Positions 17,499-26,083 of a DNA stretch of 64,000 nucleotides are shown piece after piece. The notes under the pieces are model-generated. The model was not told the DNA's origin. It saw nothing but the letters and a program-made list of their open reading frames with translations, and ran no database searches. The DNA is from Blautia obeum ATCC 29174. GTDB lineage: Bacteria > Bacillota > Clostridia > Lachnospirales > Lachnospiraceae. Each line of letters opens with the position of its first letter. The stretch's first letter is position 1. The stretch spans positions 3,261,001 through 3,325,000 of the forward strand of contig NZ_CP102265.1 of assembly GCF_025147765.1 (NCBI RefSeq), given 5' to 3'. The position numbers and the translations under genes are program-made.

Positions 17499-17990
17499 TC
17501 AAAGTTTGAACATACCGTTGTTGCAGAGAGCATAACGTCCTTTTTCTTCCAGTTCATGGGCGTAGGCTTCCAGATTAAAATATTTCTTTCCTTTTTCGGA
17601 AAGAGCAGAAAATTCAATGTTATGCTCCAAGCGGTAACGGGCAACGTCCATGATGTTGTGACACTCTGGATAAAACAAAAATTCTTCGGATTCCTGCAAC
17701 AAATCCTCAACACCGCCAAAATAAGGAATCAAGTCTTTGTATGCCTGCTGAACTTCTGGCGATAAATCCGTGTAAGCAAAGTATAGCTTGTTTAATCGTC
17801 TTACAGAAGTTGTCCTTACAATATCGCCAGCAAAGGGGAGCTTCATATCTGTGATTTGATAGTCTTTGCTGTCAGCTTCCACACCGAGCAGGTCACGGAA
17901 CAGCTCATAATCAATGGGTAAATCAAACCAGCGAGAGGTTTTATCCTCTGCTGATTTGGTCGTTTCAATCAATACGCTACATTCTTCCAT
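17499..17990 (-). CDS. ArdA-family antirestriction protein, copy 1
   Basis: 163 residues, acidic; TSRWFDLPIDYELFRDLLG, ITDMKLPF, a central YFGGVEDLLQESEEFLFYP and a C-terminal AYAHELEEKGRYALCNNG match all three ArdA subdomains. Diverged from copy 3, suggesting different targets. Confidence 0.85.
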   Translation of the reverse strand: MEECSVLIETTKSAEDKTSRWFDLPIDYELFRDLLGVEADSKDYQITDMKLPFAGDIVRTTSVRRLNKLYFAYTDLSPEVQQAYKDLIPYFGGVEDLLQESEEFLFYPECHNIMDVARYRLEHNIEFSALSEKGKKYFNLEAYAHELEEKGRYALCNNGMFKL

Positions 17991-17995
17991 AGGCT

Positions 17996-18217
17996 TTACG
18001 CTCCAATAATCTTATTGAATAACTGTAACAATACGTCTTTTACGCCGGACGCATTGAATACAAGACCAACGGCTACTAAGGCAACTACCAAGAATCCGAT
18101 AAGTTTGGAAAACTCACGCTTGAATCCCAAGTAGATACCGATAACAACAATCGCCATCAGCACAAGGCTCTGTGCGTTGCTTAAAAACCAGTTATAAAGG
18201 TTCTGTCCAAAATTCAT
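17996..18217 (-). CDS. Small membrane protein, Orf19-like
   Basis: 73 residues with two TM helices (about 15-32 and 39-56), same length and place as Tn916 Orf19. Probable small component of the transfer channel. Its ATG overlaps the stop codon of the preceding 44-residue gene. Confidence 0.82.
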   Translation of the reverse strand: MNFGQNLYNWFLSNAQSLVLMAIVVIGIYLGFKREFSKLIGFLVVALVAVGLVFNASGVKDVLLQLFNKIIGA

Positions 18218-18348
18218 ACTTTCTTTTCTCCTTTCAGTTCCATCATTTTTCGGTCAGACTGTCTGCCAGCCTGTAAAATACACATGGCAATCACGCCAAC
18301 TGTTCCACCTAAAGAGAAGAACAGGAAGTCAAATAATAATCGTTGCAT
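18214..18348 (-). CDS. DUF3789-like mini-protein (44 aa)
   Basis: A short gene reading MQRLLFDFLFFSLGGTVGVI then AMCILQAGRQSDRKMM, one TM helix with a basic cytosolic end. It fits exactly between the relaxase (3 bp gap) and the Orf19-like gene (4 bp overlap), and the pattern matches DUF3789 proteins found at this place in Tn916 relatives. Function unknown. Confidence 0.75.
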   Translation of the reverse strand: MQRLLFDFLFFSLGGTVGVIAMCILQAGRQSDRKMMELKGEKKV

Positions 18349-18351
18349 TTT

Positions 18352-19584
18352 TCAATTCTCCTTTTCTAAAATCACATCTTCGGTTGATGTGGTCTGTTGT
18401 TCGATTATCTTGTAGTGCTTTTCCGTCAGTTTCGTGGATTTACGGATTTCTTTCAGATAATCAATCCCTGTTTTCGCTGTGATTGTTTCCAGCATTTTGA
18501 GTGTCGGGTCAACCTGCCGTTGAATCCAGCGTAGGGTTCTGTCCAGTGTATAGGGTTCGGGTTTGGTCGTGAGCTTTAACGGCTCTCTGTTTTCCCCGAT
18601 GAACCACGCCCAGCGGACAGATAATTTCCAGTCGCTCCGTTTCTTGTCTGCTTCCTTATCCACAAAGCGTACATAACGGTTGATGATAGAAAATGCCGTC
18701 CGTTCAGCGTCATAGTAAGTCAGCAGGTCACGGACAGCATAATAAGCACGTTCATTTTTCAACCGTATTTCAAATCTGTTTTTTATGGGTGCTTCCTCAA
18801 TGGGAATCCCCAGTTTGATGTACTGCTCATAGCTTTTTTCATAGACACAGAAGTACACCTCACTTTTCAATGAGCCGATATAAAGCGTATAGCCCATGCC
18901 AGCCTTGTCCTGTTCCTCATGCTTGACCAGTTCGCCGGAAGCGTAGGACTTAAAGGAACGGAACACCGATACACATTCCTCATTCCGGCATTTTTCGGTC
19001 AGTTCTGGAATATCCAACATTCCTGTATGGTCATTGATGGCAAGGTCAAGGCGTTTCATCACACCACCGTCCACCAGAGCGTCCATAAGGAAATCATACC
19101 AGCTCCGTTCCTGTGCCAGCAGATAACTTTCAAACTGGCGACAGCCTTTTCCTTTCAGTTCCAGCAGGACACCTTTTTCTTCATCGGGAGAAGTATATAC
19201 GAAAATATCTCCGATGTAGTAGTGTTCTGTATAACTGTAATGCCCGAAGTCCTCATGTATCATGTACTGAATATTGAGCTGTAAAATATCTTTGATGATA
19301 TGTCCAATATCCAGTGTCGGAAACCGTATCCTCACATAATCAAACAGCATGGTAAGCGGTGCTTCTGGATTGAATTTTTCCAGAGCTTCCAAAAGTTTTA
19401 CTTTCATTTCTTCTGTGACTGCCACCTTGCCGGATTCGATACGGCTTAAATGTTCACGGCTGATTCCAGCCATGACCGCAAGTTTCGTCTGGGATACACC
19501 GTATTGCAAACGTCTGTCTGCAAAATCCTGTATCCACTCTGTATCATTCAGTGCGATACCCCCTTTACGAAAAAACTGTGACAT
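18352..19584 (-). CDS. Relaxase / replication initiator, Orf20 type (MobT)
   Basis: 410 residues: an Xre-like helix-turn-helix at the N-terminus (YGVSQTKLAVMAGISREHLS, about 28-47), then a rolling-circle initiator domain (Rep_trans, PF02486 type) with LKGKGCRQFESYLL, RLDLAINDH and NRFEIRLKNERAY. Orf20 of Tn916 nicks oriT and also starts replication of the excised circle. Preceded by the candidate oriT. Confidence 0.92.
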   Translation of the reverse strand: MSQFFRKGGIALNDTEWIQDFADRRLQYGVSQTKLAVMAGISREHLSRIESGKVAVTEEMKVKLLEALEKFNPEAPLTMLFDYVRIRFPTLDIGHIIKDILQLNIQYMIHEDFGHYSYTEHYYIGDIFVYTSPDEEKGVLLELKGKGCRQFESYLLAQERSWYDFLMDALVDGGVMKRLDLAINDHTGMLDIPELTEKCRNEECVSVFRSFKSYASGELVKHEEQDKAGMGYTLYIGSLKSEVYFCVYEKSYEQYIKLGIPIEEAPIKNRFEIRLKNERAYYAVRDLLTYYDAERTAFSIINRYVRFVDKEADKKRSDWKLSVRWAWFIGENREPLKLTTKPEPYTLDRTLRWIQRQVDPTLKMLETITAKTGIDYLKEIRKSTKLTEKHYKIIEQQTTSTEDVILEKEN

Positions 19585-19742
19585 TTTATATCCGATGTCA
19601 CAGCAGTAAAAAAAGCTACCAAACGCTTGATTTGAGCCAAGAATCGGTAACTTTTGTGTATGTTTCCTTGTGATTTGTGCCCCTCTGTTAGATACCGAGG
19701 GGCTTAATATATGCTGGCGTGGCTACCGCCACACCAGCAAGG
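19585..19742. other. Candidate origin of transfer (oriT)
   Basis: The 158-bp gap between the orf21-like and orf20-like genes is where Tn916 has oriT. It holds two hairpins: CCCCTC/GAGGGG (19680-19685, 19697-19702, loop TGTTAGATACC) and GCTGG-C-GTGGC with GCCAC-A-CCAGC (19713-19738). The nick site cannot be fixed from sequence. Confidence 0.65.
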
Positions 19743-21134
19743 CTAGTCCGTACCTGTGGCTTTCGCTCCGCACGCCACCTGTCCGTCCTGCCTTATGTGT
19801 GCAAGTTTCCCAATTGTACCCAAGAAATCATAGCTTTTGGGTACAAGGGGAGTATAAAATTCCGATATGACACTTGTTCCTACATCACAGTATCCACGCC
19901 CTTTGATTTGCTTCTGGAAAAACTGCTTTTTCACATCACTTCCAAAGAGCATACCATAGCCAAGTTCACTCAGCCGACCAAGTCCCACACGGAAATTGAA
20001 ATTATCTCTGATACCATCTCCGAAATATTTTGCGTCTGGACGCTGGCAAGCCACAATCAGAAAGTATCCAGCCTGTCTGCCGAGCATAACGATTTTCTTT
20101 AGCTGGCTTAACAGGGCAGTGCTTTCCTTTGTCGTCAGCATTTCCAAAAACGCCACATATTCATCAAAGATAAGGAATTGTGGAGCAAGCCCCAGATAAG
20201 CATAGTTTTCTCCTGTGCGGTAGTTTGGGTGCAGTTTCATTTCTTCTGAGCGTGTGACCATGCCCTCATAAAAGGCATTGACGCAGTCAATCATATCGTC
20301 TTTCGTGTGGTAGACATTTCCCATGACTGTTCCCAAATCTGCAAGGTCAGCGTTCTTCGGGTCAAGAATGTATAAATCCGCATTGGTTCTAAGCAGGGCT
20401 TCAATGATGGTCAACAGAAAATAGGTCTTTCCACCGCCAGTACCACCACAGATAAGGGCATGGGGAAGTGAATCATATTCCCACACCAGATTTTTCATTA
20501 ACCGCAGACCGCCGTTTTCGGCAATCACTTCATCAATCGAAATACGGTTCGCTATCATATCATAGAGCAGGGTGTATTCGATATAGCCGTCATGCAGTGT
20601 CTTATCAGTCAGCTCACAGTACAGCCCCGATTCCAATTTGTCCTCTAAGGACAGAAGCTGTTCTTGATATTTTCCCATTGTGATTTCACACAGGATATGG
20701 AGCAATCCATTTTCCATCTGGTAATAAATTTTCGGAAACCACACGATTTTTTCTCTTGATCTGCTTTGCAGGTCAGTGAAAAAAACGCTGTCTTTGGTGT
20801 TCTCCGCTTCATACCATTTATTTTCCAGCACCATGCGAGCCAGCTTTTGTCTGTGTAGCAACCGCTTGATACGGTCATATCCGTAACGGTAGTAGAGGAA
20901 AGCGACCAATGCACAAACACCAGTCGCTATCAGAACCGTAATGGAATTGTAGGCAGTCCAAGTAATTCCGGCATGGAGCAGGTTAAAATCTTTCCAGTCT
21001 ATAACAAGGAGCTGTCGCAGATTCAGTAGCAGGAACACCTCAACGAACAGGAGCAACAGCCAACCGATACAGAAGTGATAGACCAGCGATTTGTCACTGG
21101 CACGAATCCTGTTACCTTTCTTTTTCCACGTCAT
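19743..21134 (-). CDS. FtsK/SpoIIIE-like coupling ATPase (Orf21-like, TcpA)
   Basis: 463 residues: two N-terminal TM helices (about 20-38 and 57-79), Walker A ICGGTGGGKTYF (about 232-243), Walker B FLIFDEYVAF and ACQRPDAKYFGDGIRDNF. Type IV coupling protein that brings the relaxase-DNA complex to the channel. Fourteen bp downstream of the DUF961 gene. Confidence 0.94.
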   Translation of the reverse strand: MTWKKKGNRIRASDKSLVYHFCIGWLLLLFVEVFLLLNLRQLLVIDWKDFNLLHAGITWTAYNSITVLIATGVCALVAFLYYRYGYDRIKRLLHRQKLARMVLENKWYEAENTKDSVFFTDLQSRSREKIVWFPKIYYQMENGLLHILCEITMGKYQEQLLSLEDKLESGLYCELTDKTLHDGYIEYTLLYDMIANRISIDEVIAENGGLRLMKNLVWEYDSLPHALICGGTGGGKTYFLLTIIEALLRTNADLYILDPKNADLADLGTVMGNVYHTKDDMIDCVNAFYEGMVTRSEEMKLHPNYRTGENYAYLGLAPQFLIFDEYVAFLEMLTTKESTALLSQLKKIVMLGRQAGYFLIVACQRPDAKYFGDGIRDNFNFRVGLGRLSELGYGMLFGSDVKKQFFQKQIKGRGYCDVGTSVISEFYTPLVPKSYDFLGTIGKLAHIRQDGQVACGAKATGTD

Positions 21135-21147
21135 ACGCTAACACCTC

Positions 21148-21531
21148 TTATTTCTTCGGCGGTTGCTGTGGAGCATTGTTCTGTGGATTTCCGGCATGAG
21201 TGCCTTTGTTCTTCAAAACAATATCGTCTGCTTTTACATACCAGTCCACATCTGCACCACGGTAATTTGCATTGGCTACCGTATCTGCAACAGGATTGAT
21301 AAGTTCCACTTCGGCGTTGTAGTCATAGTCCTTTAACGGAACAGTCGCCGGAACGGATACCTGTATCATGCGTCCCTGTGTGTTGCACTTCAAATCGTAA
21401 GTACGCTCCTTGATTTCTTCACTGACCGTTCCATCTTCATTCTGTACATGAACCTCACGGCGTAATGCGGAGAACTTCAACACTCCAAAAGTCTTTTCTT
21501 TATCAATGACGATTCCATTTGCTAATCTCAT
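21148..21531 (-). CDS. YdcP/DUF961-family protein (Orf22-like)
   Basis: 127 residues; LANGIVIDKEKTFGVLKFSA and WYVKADDIVLKNKG are typical of DUF961 proteins found next to the coupling ATPase in Tn916/ICEBs1 elements. In ICEBs1 such helicase-processivity-like proteins support replication of the circle; the role here is inferred from position. Pro/Gln-rich tail. Confidence 0.85.
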   Translation of the reverse strand: MRLANGIVIDKEKTFGVLKFSALRREVHVQNEDGTVSEEIKERTYDLKCNTQGRMIQVSVPATVPLKDYDYNAEVELINPVADTVANANYRGADVDWYVKADDIVLKNKGTHAGNPQNNAPQQPPKK

Positions 21532-21546
21532 AATCTGAATACCCCC

Positions 21547-21870
21547 TTATTTACTTTCTGCTGGTAACATATCGTCTGCAAGCAGGATATAATTGACAAA
21601 TCCACGTTCCCCGATTTTATAACCATCGGTAGTGATTCGTGGGTTGATAAGTTTTACTTTCTGTTCCGGCGAAAAATGTTTTTCACCAGCTTTGGCAGGA
21701 AGCACAACGACAACATCATCAGCTCTCTGCACATCGGAATACAGGTTGTAGCTTCTGGTAATGACAGCCATACGCCCGTTGATTCTCTGCTGTTCCGTAG
21801 TATTTTCTCCGGCAAACTCCAAGTTCCCGAATGTCTTTTCCATGTTTGGTACGACAAATCTTAATTCCAT
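21547..21870 (-). CDS. YdcP/DUF961-family protein (Orf23-like)
   Basis: 107 residues; FVVPNMEKTFGNLEFAGE and FVNYILLADDML show it is a paralogue of the next gene. First gene of the transfer operon as visible here, 15 bp ahead of its paralogue. Confidence 0.85.
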   Translation of the reverse strand: MELRFVVPNMEKTFGNLEFAGENTTEQQRINGRMAVITRSYNLYSDVQRADDVVVVLPAKAGEKHFSPEQKVKLINPRITTDGYKIGERGFVNYILLADDMLPAESK

Positions 21871-21921
21871 AAATGATTGACCTCTTTTCTTTCTGTTTTA
21901 TTTTCTTTCCTGCTGTACTTT

Positions 21922-21996
21922 GTGGGGAGCTACACTCCCCACGCCCCTAGTGGACTTCACGCTCCCGTAAATCAGAGCTTCACGGGAGCGTGAAGT
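21922..21996. repeat. Inverted repeats between adhesin and transfer operon
   Basis: TGGGGAG/CTCCCCA (21922-21941 region) and a perfect 15-bp repeat ACTTCACGCTCCCGT/ACGGGAGCGTGAAGT (21954-21968, 21982-21996). The second has no U-run, so it may be a protein site or RNA processing structure rather than a simple terminator. Confidence 0.65.
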
Positions 21997-22047
21997 TGTA
22001 AAAAGGGTGGCGACCTTGAACGCTCTACCAACCGCTACATTACCGCC

Positions 22048-25000
22048 TTATGATTTCTTTTTACGACGTTTGAAGTAAAGCATACCGCCAAGCCCTACGC
22101 AGGAAAGACCGAGCATGGCAAGATAAGCATAGATATTGGTATTGTCGCCTGTTTTTGGGCTGTCACTTGTCTTAGTAACCATAGATGGTGTATCCGGCGT
22201 GTCGGTATCCTTTGGTGTGTCTGGGACTTCCGGCACTTCCTTGATTGTCACAGTCTGTCCATCGTCTGTGATGTCCTTATGTTCTGTCACTTTCTTTGGT
22301 TCGTCTGGATTGGTCATATCGTATAATTCCTCAAATGTGACAAGGCTCTTGCCACCAAGAGAAGAACCATCAAAAGTAAATGCAATCTCAACTGTCATTT
22401 TTTCATTGTCGGCTGTAAACTCATAATCATTGGATACTTTCTTTCCATCAATCAGAAGTTCTGCATTTTCCTCTTTTAACATCTGCCAGCCGGAAAGTTT
22501 GTATTTTGTTCCAACTTCCAGCCCATCTAATGTGACTTTATCCACAATCGTTACATCTTTTCCGGCTTCGATTTCTTTCTTGCCGTTCTTGTCCGTAGCG
22601 GTCGTATGGATTTTGATGATACGTTCTGTGATAAGAACAGTCTGTCCATCATCGTTGATGTCTTTATGTTCGGCAACCTTGACAGGCTCTTTCGGATTGC
22701 TTATATCGTACAATTCCTCAAAAGTAACAAGGTTCTGACCGCCAAGAGCTGAACCGTCAAAACTGTAAGTAATCTCAACCGTCATTTTTTCACTGTCAGC
22801 AGTGAAAGTATAATTACTGTCTACACGTTTCCCGTCAATCAGAAGTTCGGCGTTTTCTTCCTTTAACATCTGCCAGCCGGAAAGTTTATATTTTGTTCCA
22901 GCTTCCAAGCCATCAAGTGTGACTTTGTCCACGATCTTGATGTTCTTTCCGGCAACAATCATTTTTTCGCCTGTTTTCTTGTCGGTCGCTGTGGTATGGA
23001 TTGTGATTTCTTTTTCGTATTCATCAGTAAGTGTCCCTAAATCTACGGTCACTTTATTTCTGGATACGACCACCTCAAAGGCTGGAATCAGCTTAAATCC
23101 GGCGTTGGAATCACACTTTAATTCCTCAATCACATAGGTATCATAGAGTAATGCACCTTTGCTGTCGTCTGGTTCAGATGTCCCAAACCATACACCGTCC
23201 TCACTGGATTTTCCGGCATTGGTATTGACCTTGTGGGAAGCCCAGCTTGAAGCAGTAGAGAACTGACCGTTTTTGTCAGTAACTACAATATGGGATTCTC
23301 CCGTTGTCTTGCTTGTAATTCTGAATGGAACACCTGCAAGACGTTTGTGTGTACCTGCACCGATTTTTACACCCTCAATATCGCCACGTTTAATCTGGTT
23401 GTAGACAGAGTGGGATTTGTCGGTCAAGTCCACGATTTTTCCATCTTCCGTGATAGAAAAGTCGATTGCCTTTGCACCATCTGTCAAGTAGCCCTCTGGT
23501 GCTTTGCTTTCTTCTAATCTGTAATTTCCGTAAGGGAGCAAGTCGGCAGAAGTAGAAGCAATTCCGTCAATGCCTGTCTGAATCTTCTTTACGGTTTCAT
23601 TCTTGTTGTATAATTTTCCCACAACCAGTACAGGACTGTCATTTAAAGAAATGATATTGAACTCTGTGTACTGTAAGGTCGCACTTCCCTGTGCTTTGGT
23701 ATCCTTTGTTTCAAGGTCACGTTTCTGGATTTTCACACCGCCACGGATAACCTTGTCAGATACGGAATACTGGTTGCTTCCAGAAAGTACGGCAAGTTCG
23801 CCATCTTCGGAAATCTGTGTAAGGTACGTTCCCTTAATCTGTTCGGAACTTCCGTCAGCCTGCATATATGCACCATCTAATAAGTAGCCGTTTGGTGCTT
23901 TTGTTTCTGTGACAGTGAGTGTACCAAGTGGCAATACATTTTTACCGTCCTGTGTATAGAAGCTGTCGCCGGATACTTTGTAGCTGTCGGCAAGTCTGGA
24001 TACATAATGGATAGTTCCGTCACTGTCTTTTTCGGCAACGGTTTTGGTTGTCCATGTACGGGTAGCTTTTGCAGGTAGATTATCTGCATTGTAGTATCCG
24101 TCATAATAGCTCCATGTGAACTCTGCACCCTCTAAAGAAGCAGTTCCCTGTGGAGTAGATTTTCCTGTTTCCATGTCAATTTTGAATAAATCAATCAAAG
24201 CCTCTGTGACCTTTGGAGTGTCAGCAACAGTTAATGTCGCTGTTTTTCCAACTTCCACATTTAAGGCATGGACAGTAGAATCCAGCTTGTAACCTTTTGG
24301 TGCGGAAAGTTCTTTGATGTAAACTGTTCCGGCTTTTACCTCAACTTCTTTGGTATCGCCGTTTCCATCGGCAGTAAGTGTGGCAAGCTGGCTGTTACAG
24401 CCCTTATCAGAATAGACACCAAATGTCGCACCCTCAAAGGAATAGTTGGCATTGCCATCTGTGACCGTTGGATTGGAAGAAGTCTTTTTGACCTTTGCAT
24501 TTCCTACATTTAACTTCGCCCAGAACTGTCCGATGTCCTGTCCTTCGCCAGTATAAATGTAACCGCCACATTCATAGCGTCCCTTATTTGCTTTCACAAA
24601 TGCTTTCGCACCAGCGTAAACTTCATTCTGTACTGCCTGTGAGATTTCATTATAGGAAGCTCTGACGTTATCGCACTGCCAGCCGAGCTGTTCACTCAAC
24701 CTCTGCCAGACAACACACTGTTCCAGCAAGTATCCCTGTTTGTAATTCAAGTTCGTATGAGAAGCGGTATATTGCTTGACGTACTCTAAGGAAAGAGCAA
24801 CGTCCGCAATCTGATCGCTACTCATGCGGGTGCTTGCGTCAGAACGTGTTTTATATCCATTCTTAAAACTGGTGTTGATATCCACGCAGTAGGCAGTTTC
24901 GCCCTCAACTTTCATGTGTCCCTCATTGAATGTAGATTTGATAGAACCATCATTCATAACGTGTTCAATGTAGCCGACACGTTCTGCTGATTCTGTCCAA

Positions 25001-25101
25001 TATTGATTGCCGGAAGCATGAACCGCCGTCACTGGTAATGCCGTGAGAATGGTTGCAAAAGCAAGCGTTCCTGTCAGCAATCGCTTTACTAGCTTATTCA
25101 T
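22048..25101 (-). CDS. Sortase-anchored adhesin with thioester and VaFE/SpaA-like repeats
   Basis: 1017 residues from the ATG at 25101 (ATTTTCTC-type spacing after AAAGGAGAAAG). Signal peptide (about 1-29), then a thioester domain with Cys in TAYCVDINTSF and Gln in CVVWQ, several Cna B/SpaA-like isopeptide modules (YSDKGCNSQ..., KAPNGYLLDG, KAPEGYLTDG), two tandem VaFE repeats (each with IHTTATDK, VDKVTLDGLE, KYKLSGWQMLKEENAELLID and LVTFEELYD), a Pro/Thr/Asp linker and a sortase signal SPKTG with TM helix and KRRKKK tail. Probably mediates attachment or mating contact at the cell surface. An upstream in-frame start at 25197 is rejected because it runs through leader hairpins and has no ribosome site. 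Confidence 0.92.
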   Translation of the reverse strand: MNKLVKRLLTGTLAFATILTALPVTAVHASGNQYWTESAERVGYIEHVMNDGSIKSTFNEGHMKVEGETAYCVDINTSFKNGYKTRSDASTRMSSDQIADVALSLEYVKQYTASHTNLNYKQGYLLEQCVVWQRLSEQLGWQCDNVRASYNEISQAVQNEVYAGAKAFVKANKGRYECGGYIYTGEGQDIGQFWAKLNVGNAKVKKTSSNPTVTDGNANYSFEGATFGVYSDKGCNSQLATLTADGNGDTKEVEVKAGTVYIKELSAPKGYKLDSTVHALNVEVGKTATLTVADTPKVTEALIDLFKIDMETGKSTPQGTASLEGAEFTWSYYDGYYNADNLPAKATRTWTTKTVAEKDSDGTIHYVSRLADSYKVSGDSFYTQDGKNVLPLGTLTVTETKAPNGYLLDGAYMQADGSSEQIKGTYLTQISEDGELAVLSGSNQYSVSDKVIRGGVKIQKRDLETKDTKAQGSATLQYTEFNIISLNDSPVLVVGKLYNKNETVKKIQTGIDGIASTSADLLPYGNYRLEESKAPEGYLTDGAKAIDFSITEDGKIVDLTDKSHSVYNQIKRGDIEGVKIGAGTHKRLAGVPFRITSKTTGESHIVVTDKNGQFSTASSWASHKVNTNAGKSSEDGVWFGTSEPDDSKGALLYDTYVIEELKCDSNAGFKLIPAFEVVVSRNKVTVDLGTLTDEYEKEITIHTTATDKKTGEKMIVAGKNIKIVDKVTLDGLEAGTKYKLSGWQMLKEENAELLIDGKRVDSNYTFTADSEKMTVEITYSFDGSALGGQNLVTFEELYDISNPKEPVKVAEHKDINDDGQTVLITERIIKIHTTATDKNGKKEIEAGKDVTIVDKVTLDGLEVGTKYKLSGWQMLKEENAELLIDGKKVSNDYEFTADNEKMTVEIAFTFDGSSLGGKSLVTFEELYDMTNPDEPKKVTEHKDITDDGQTVTIKEVPEVPDTPKDTDTPDTPSMVTKTSDSPKTGDNTNIYAYLAMLGLSCVGLGGMLYFKRRKKKS

Positions 25102-25133
25102 ATTTTCTCTTTCTCCTTTCGATTTTGGGTATG

Positions 25134-25195
25134 AAAAAAGCCGTCCATTTCTGAACGACTGGAAATAGAAAAGGAACGCCAAAAGTGTACGTTCC
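25134..25195 (-). terminator. Two attenuator-like hairpins in the adhesin leader
   Basis: On the minus strand GGAACG/CGTTCC (25173-25178, 25190-25195) is followed by TTTTCTATTT, and GTCGTTC/GGACGGC (25140-25159) by TTTTTT (25134-25139). Both lie between the likely promoter and the adhesin ATG, so expression may need antitermination. Confidence 0.55.
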
Positions 25196-25236
25196 ATAGT
25201 CTATAAAATATTTAATTTTTCTCTCTGGTGTGCTAT

Positions 25237-25257
25237 CTGACGCCAATTTTGACCCCA
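25237..25257. repeat. Integrase arm-type repeats, right end
   Basis: CTGACGCCA (25237-25245) and TTTTGACCCCA (25247-25257) resemble the TTTGACACCA repeats at the left end, in the same orientation and spacing of about 10 bp. Confidence 0.5.
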
Positions 25258-25382
25258 AATTTCTGAAAAATGACGATTTTTGATGAACAGCTACAAATTT
25301 TCAAAATCCGTGAAACCCTTGTAACTAGGGCGTTACGGGACTATATGAAACTAGACAAAACCAACGTCACAATAACAATAAA

Positions 25383-25399
25383 TGAGTGCTAATTTTTTG
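25383..25399. other. ICE attachment core, right side
   Basis: Second copy of TGAGTGCTAATTTTTTG. It holds a CIRCE half-site without its partner half. Chromosomal sequence resumes at about 25400. Confidence 0.85.
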
Positions 25400-25510
25400 T
25401 GAAGATTTTGTGAACGCTACAAGCCATGCAAAATGTTGAAAAAAGACGCCCTGCTAGTTTACTTTGATATGTACCCCTTTTACTGGACATCCAGTGAAAG
25501 GGGTATTTTT

Positions 25511-26083
25511 ATGCGTTATACTTACGAATTTAAGAAAAAAGCTGTTGAATTGTATCGCCAAGGAAAATGGATTGATGCACCCAATGATATAATAAATCTA
25601 AAAAATTTTCATGACATGATTGTCAGATGGCATCATTTGGAAGAATCAAATACTTCTGATTGTTTAAAACACTATGGTACAAATAAAAAGTGGTCTCCAG
25701 AGGAAAAATATGAACTTGTTGCACGAGTTATAGCTGGAGATACTATTACTTCAGTTGCTTATACTGTGGGTATAAACAGTGGATTACTTGCTCAATGGAT
25801 TCGCAAATATAAAATATGGGGTTATAATGGACTTGTAGGCCGAAGAAAAGGGCGAAAACCAAAGGAGTCCGCAATGAAAAAAATGAACATAAATAATCCA
25901 CGTAAATTAAATGAGTCTGAATATGAAGAACTGATTCGTTTACGAGCTGAAATTACTTATATTAAAGCAGAAAATGAAGCAATAAAAAAAGAGATCGCCT
26001 TGAGAGAAGAAAGGGAAGCTGCGCTACTCAAGGCGAAAAAGCAGCAATCATCAAAGAACTCAAAGAAAAAGGATATCTGTTAA
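25511..26083 (+). CDS. IS3-family transposase OrfA
   Basis: 190 residues from ATG 25511 (MRYTYEFKKKAVELYRQGK). Two helix-turn-helix segments (residues 4-60 and about 65-115 with ITSVAYTVGINSGLLAQWIRK) and a C-terminal coiled-coil (LRAEITYIKAENEAIKKE). It binds the terminal repeats. The frame shifts -1 into OrfB near the A5G run at 26036-26041. Confidence 0.92.
   Translation: MRYTYEFKKKAVELYRQGKWIDAPNDIINLKNFHDMIVRWHHLEESNTSDCLKHYGTNKKWSPEEKYELVARVIAGDTITSVAYTVGINSGLLAQWIRKYKIWGYNGLVGRRKGRKPKESAMKKMNINNPRKLNESEYEELIRLRAEITYIKAENEAIKKEIALREEREAALLKAKKQQSSKNSKKKDIC

Larger units (their letters stand above)
497..25399. mobile_element. Tn916-family ICE with lantibiotic-immunity cargo
   Basis: The gene order follows Tn916: (orf23/22)-like DUF961 pair, orf21 FtsK-like, orf20 relaxase, orf19, ardA, TcpE, VirB4-like, orf15, orf14, orf13, orf9, then orf7, orf8, xis and int. 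Transfer and integration genes are complete and uninterrupted, so it could be mobile. Differences from Tn916 are a surface adhesin at the distal end, three ardA-type genes, and a LanFEG-I-RK cassette between orf9-like and orf7-like genes, near the position where Tn916 has tet(M). The 17-bp identical ends suggest site-specific rather than the relaxed AT-rich targeting of Tn916. Confidence 0.9.

Noticed and set aside
25102..25197. Upstream extension of the adhesin frame
   Set aside because: It covers the leader hairpins; the ATG at 25101 has a ribosome site and starts a proper signal peptide.
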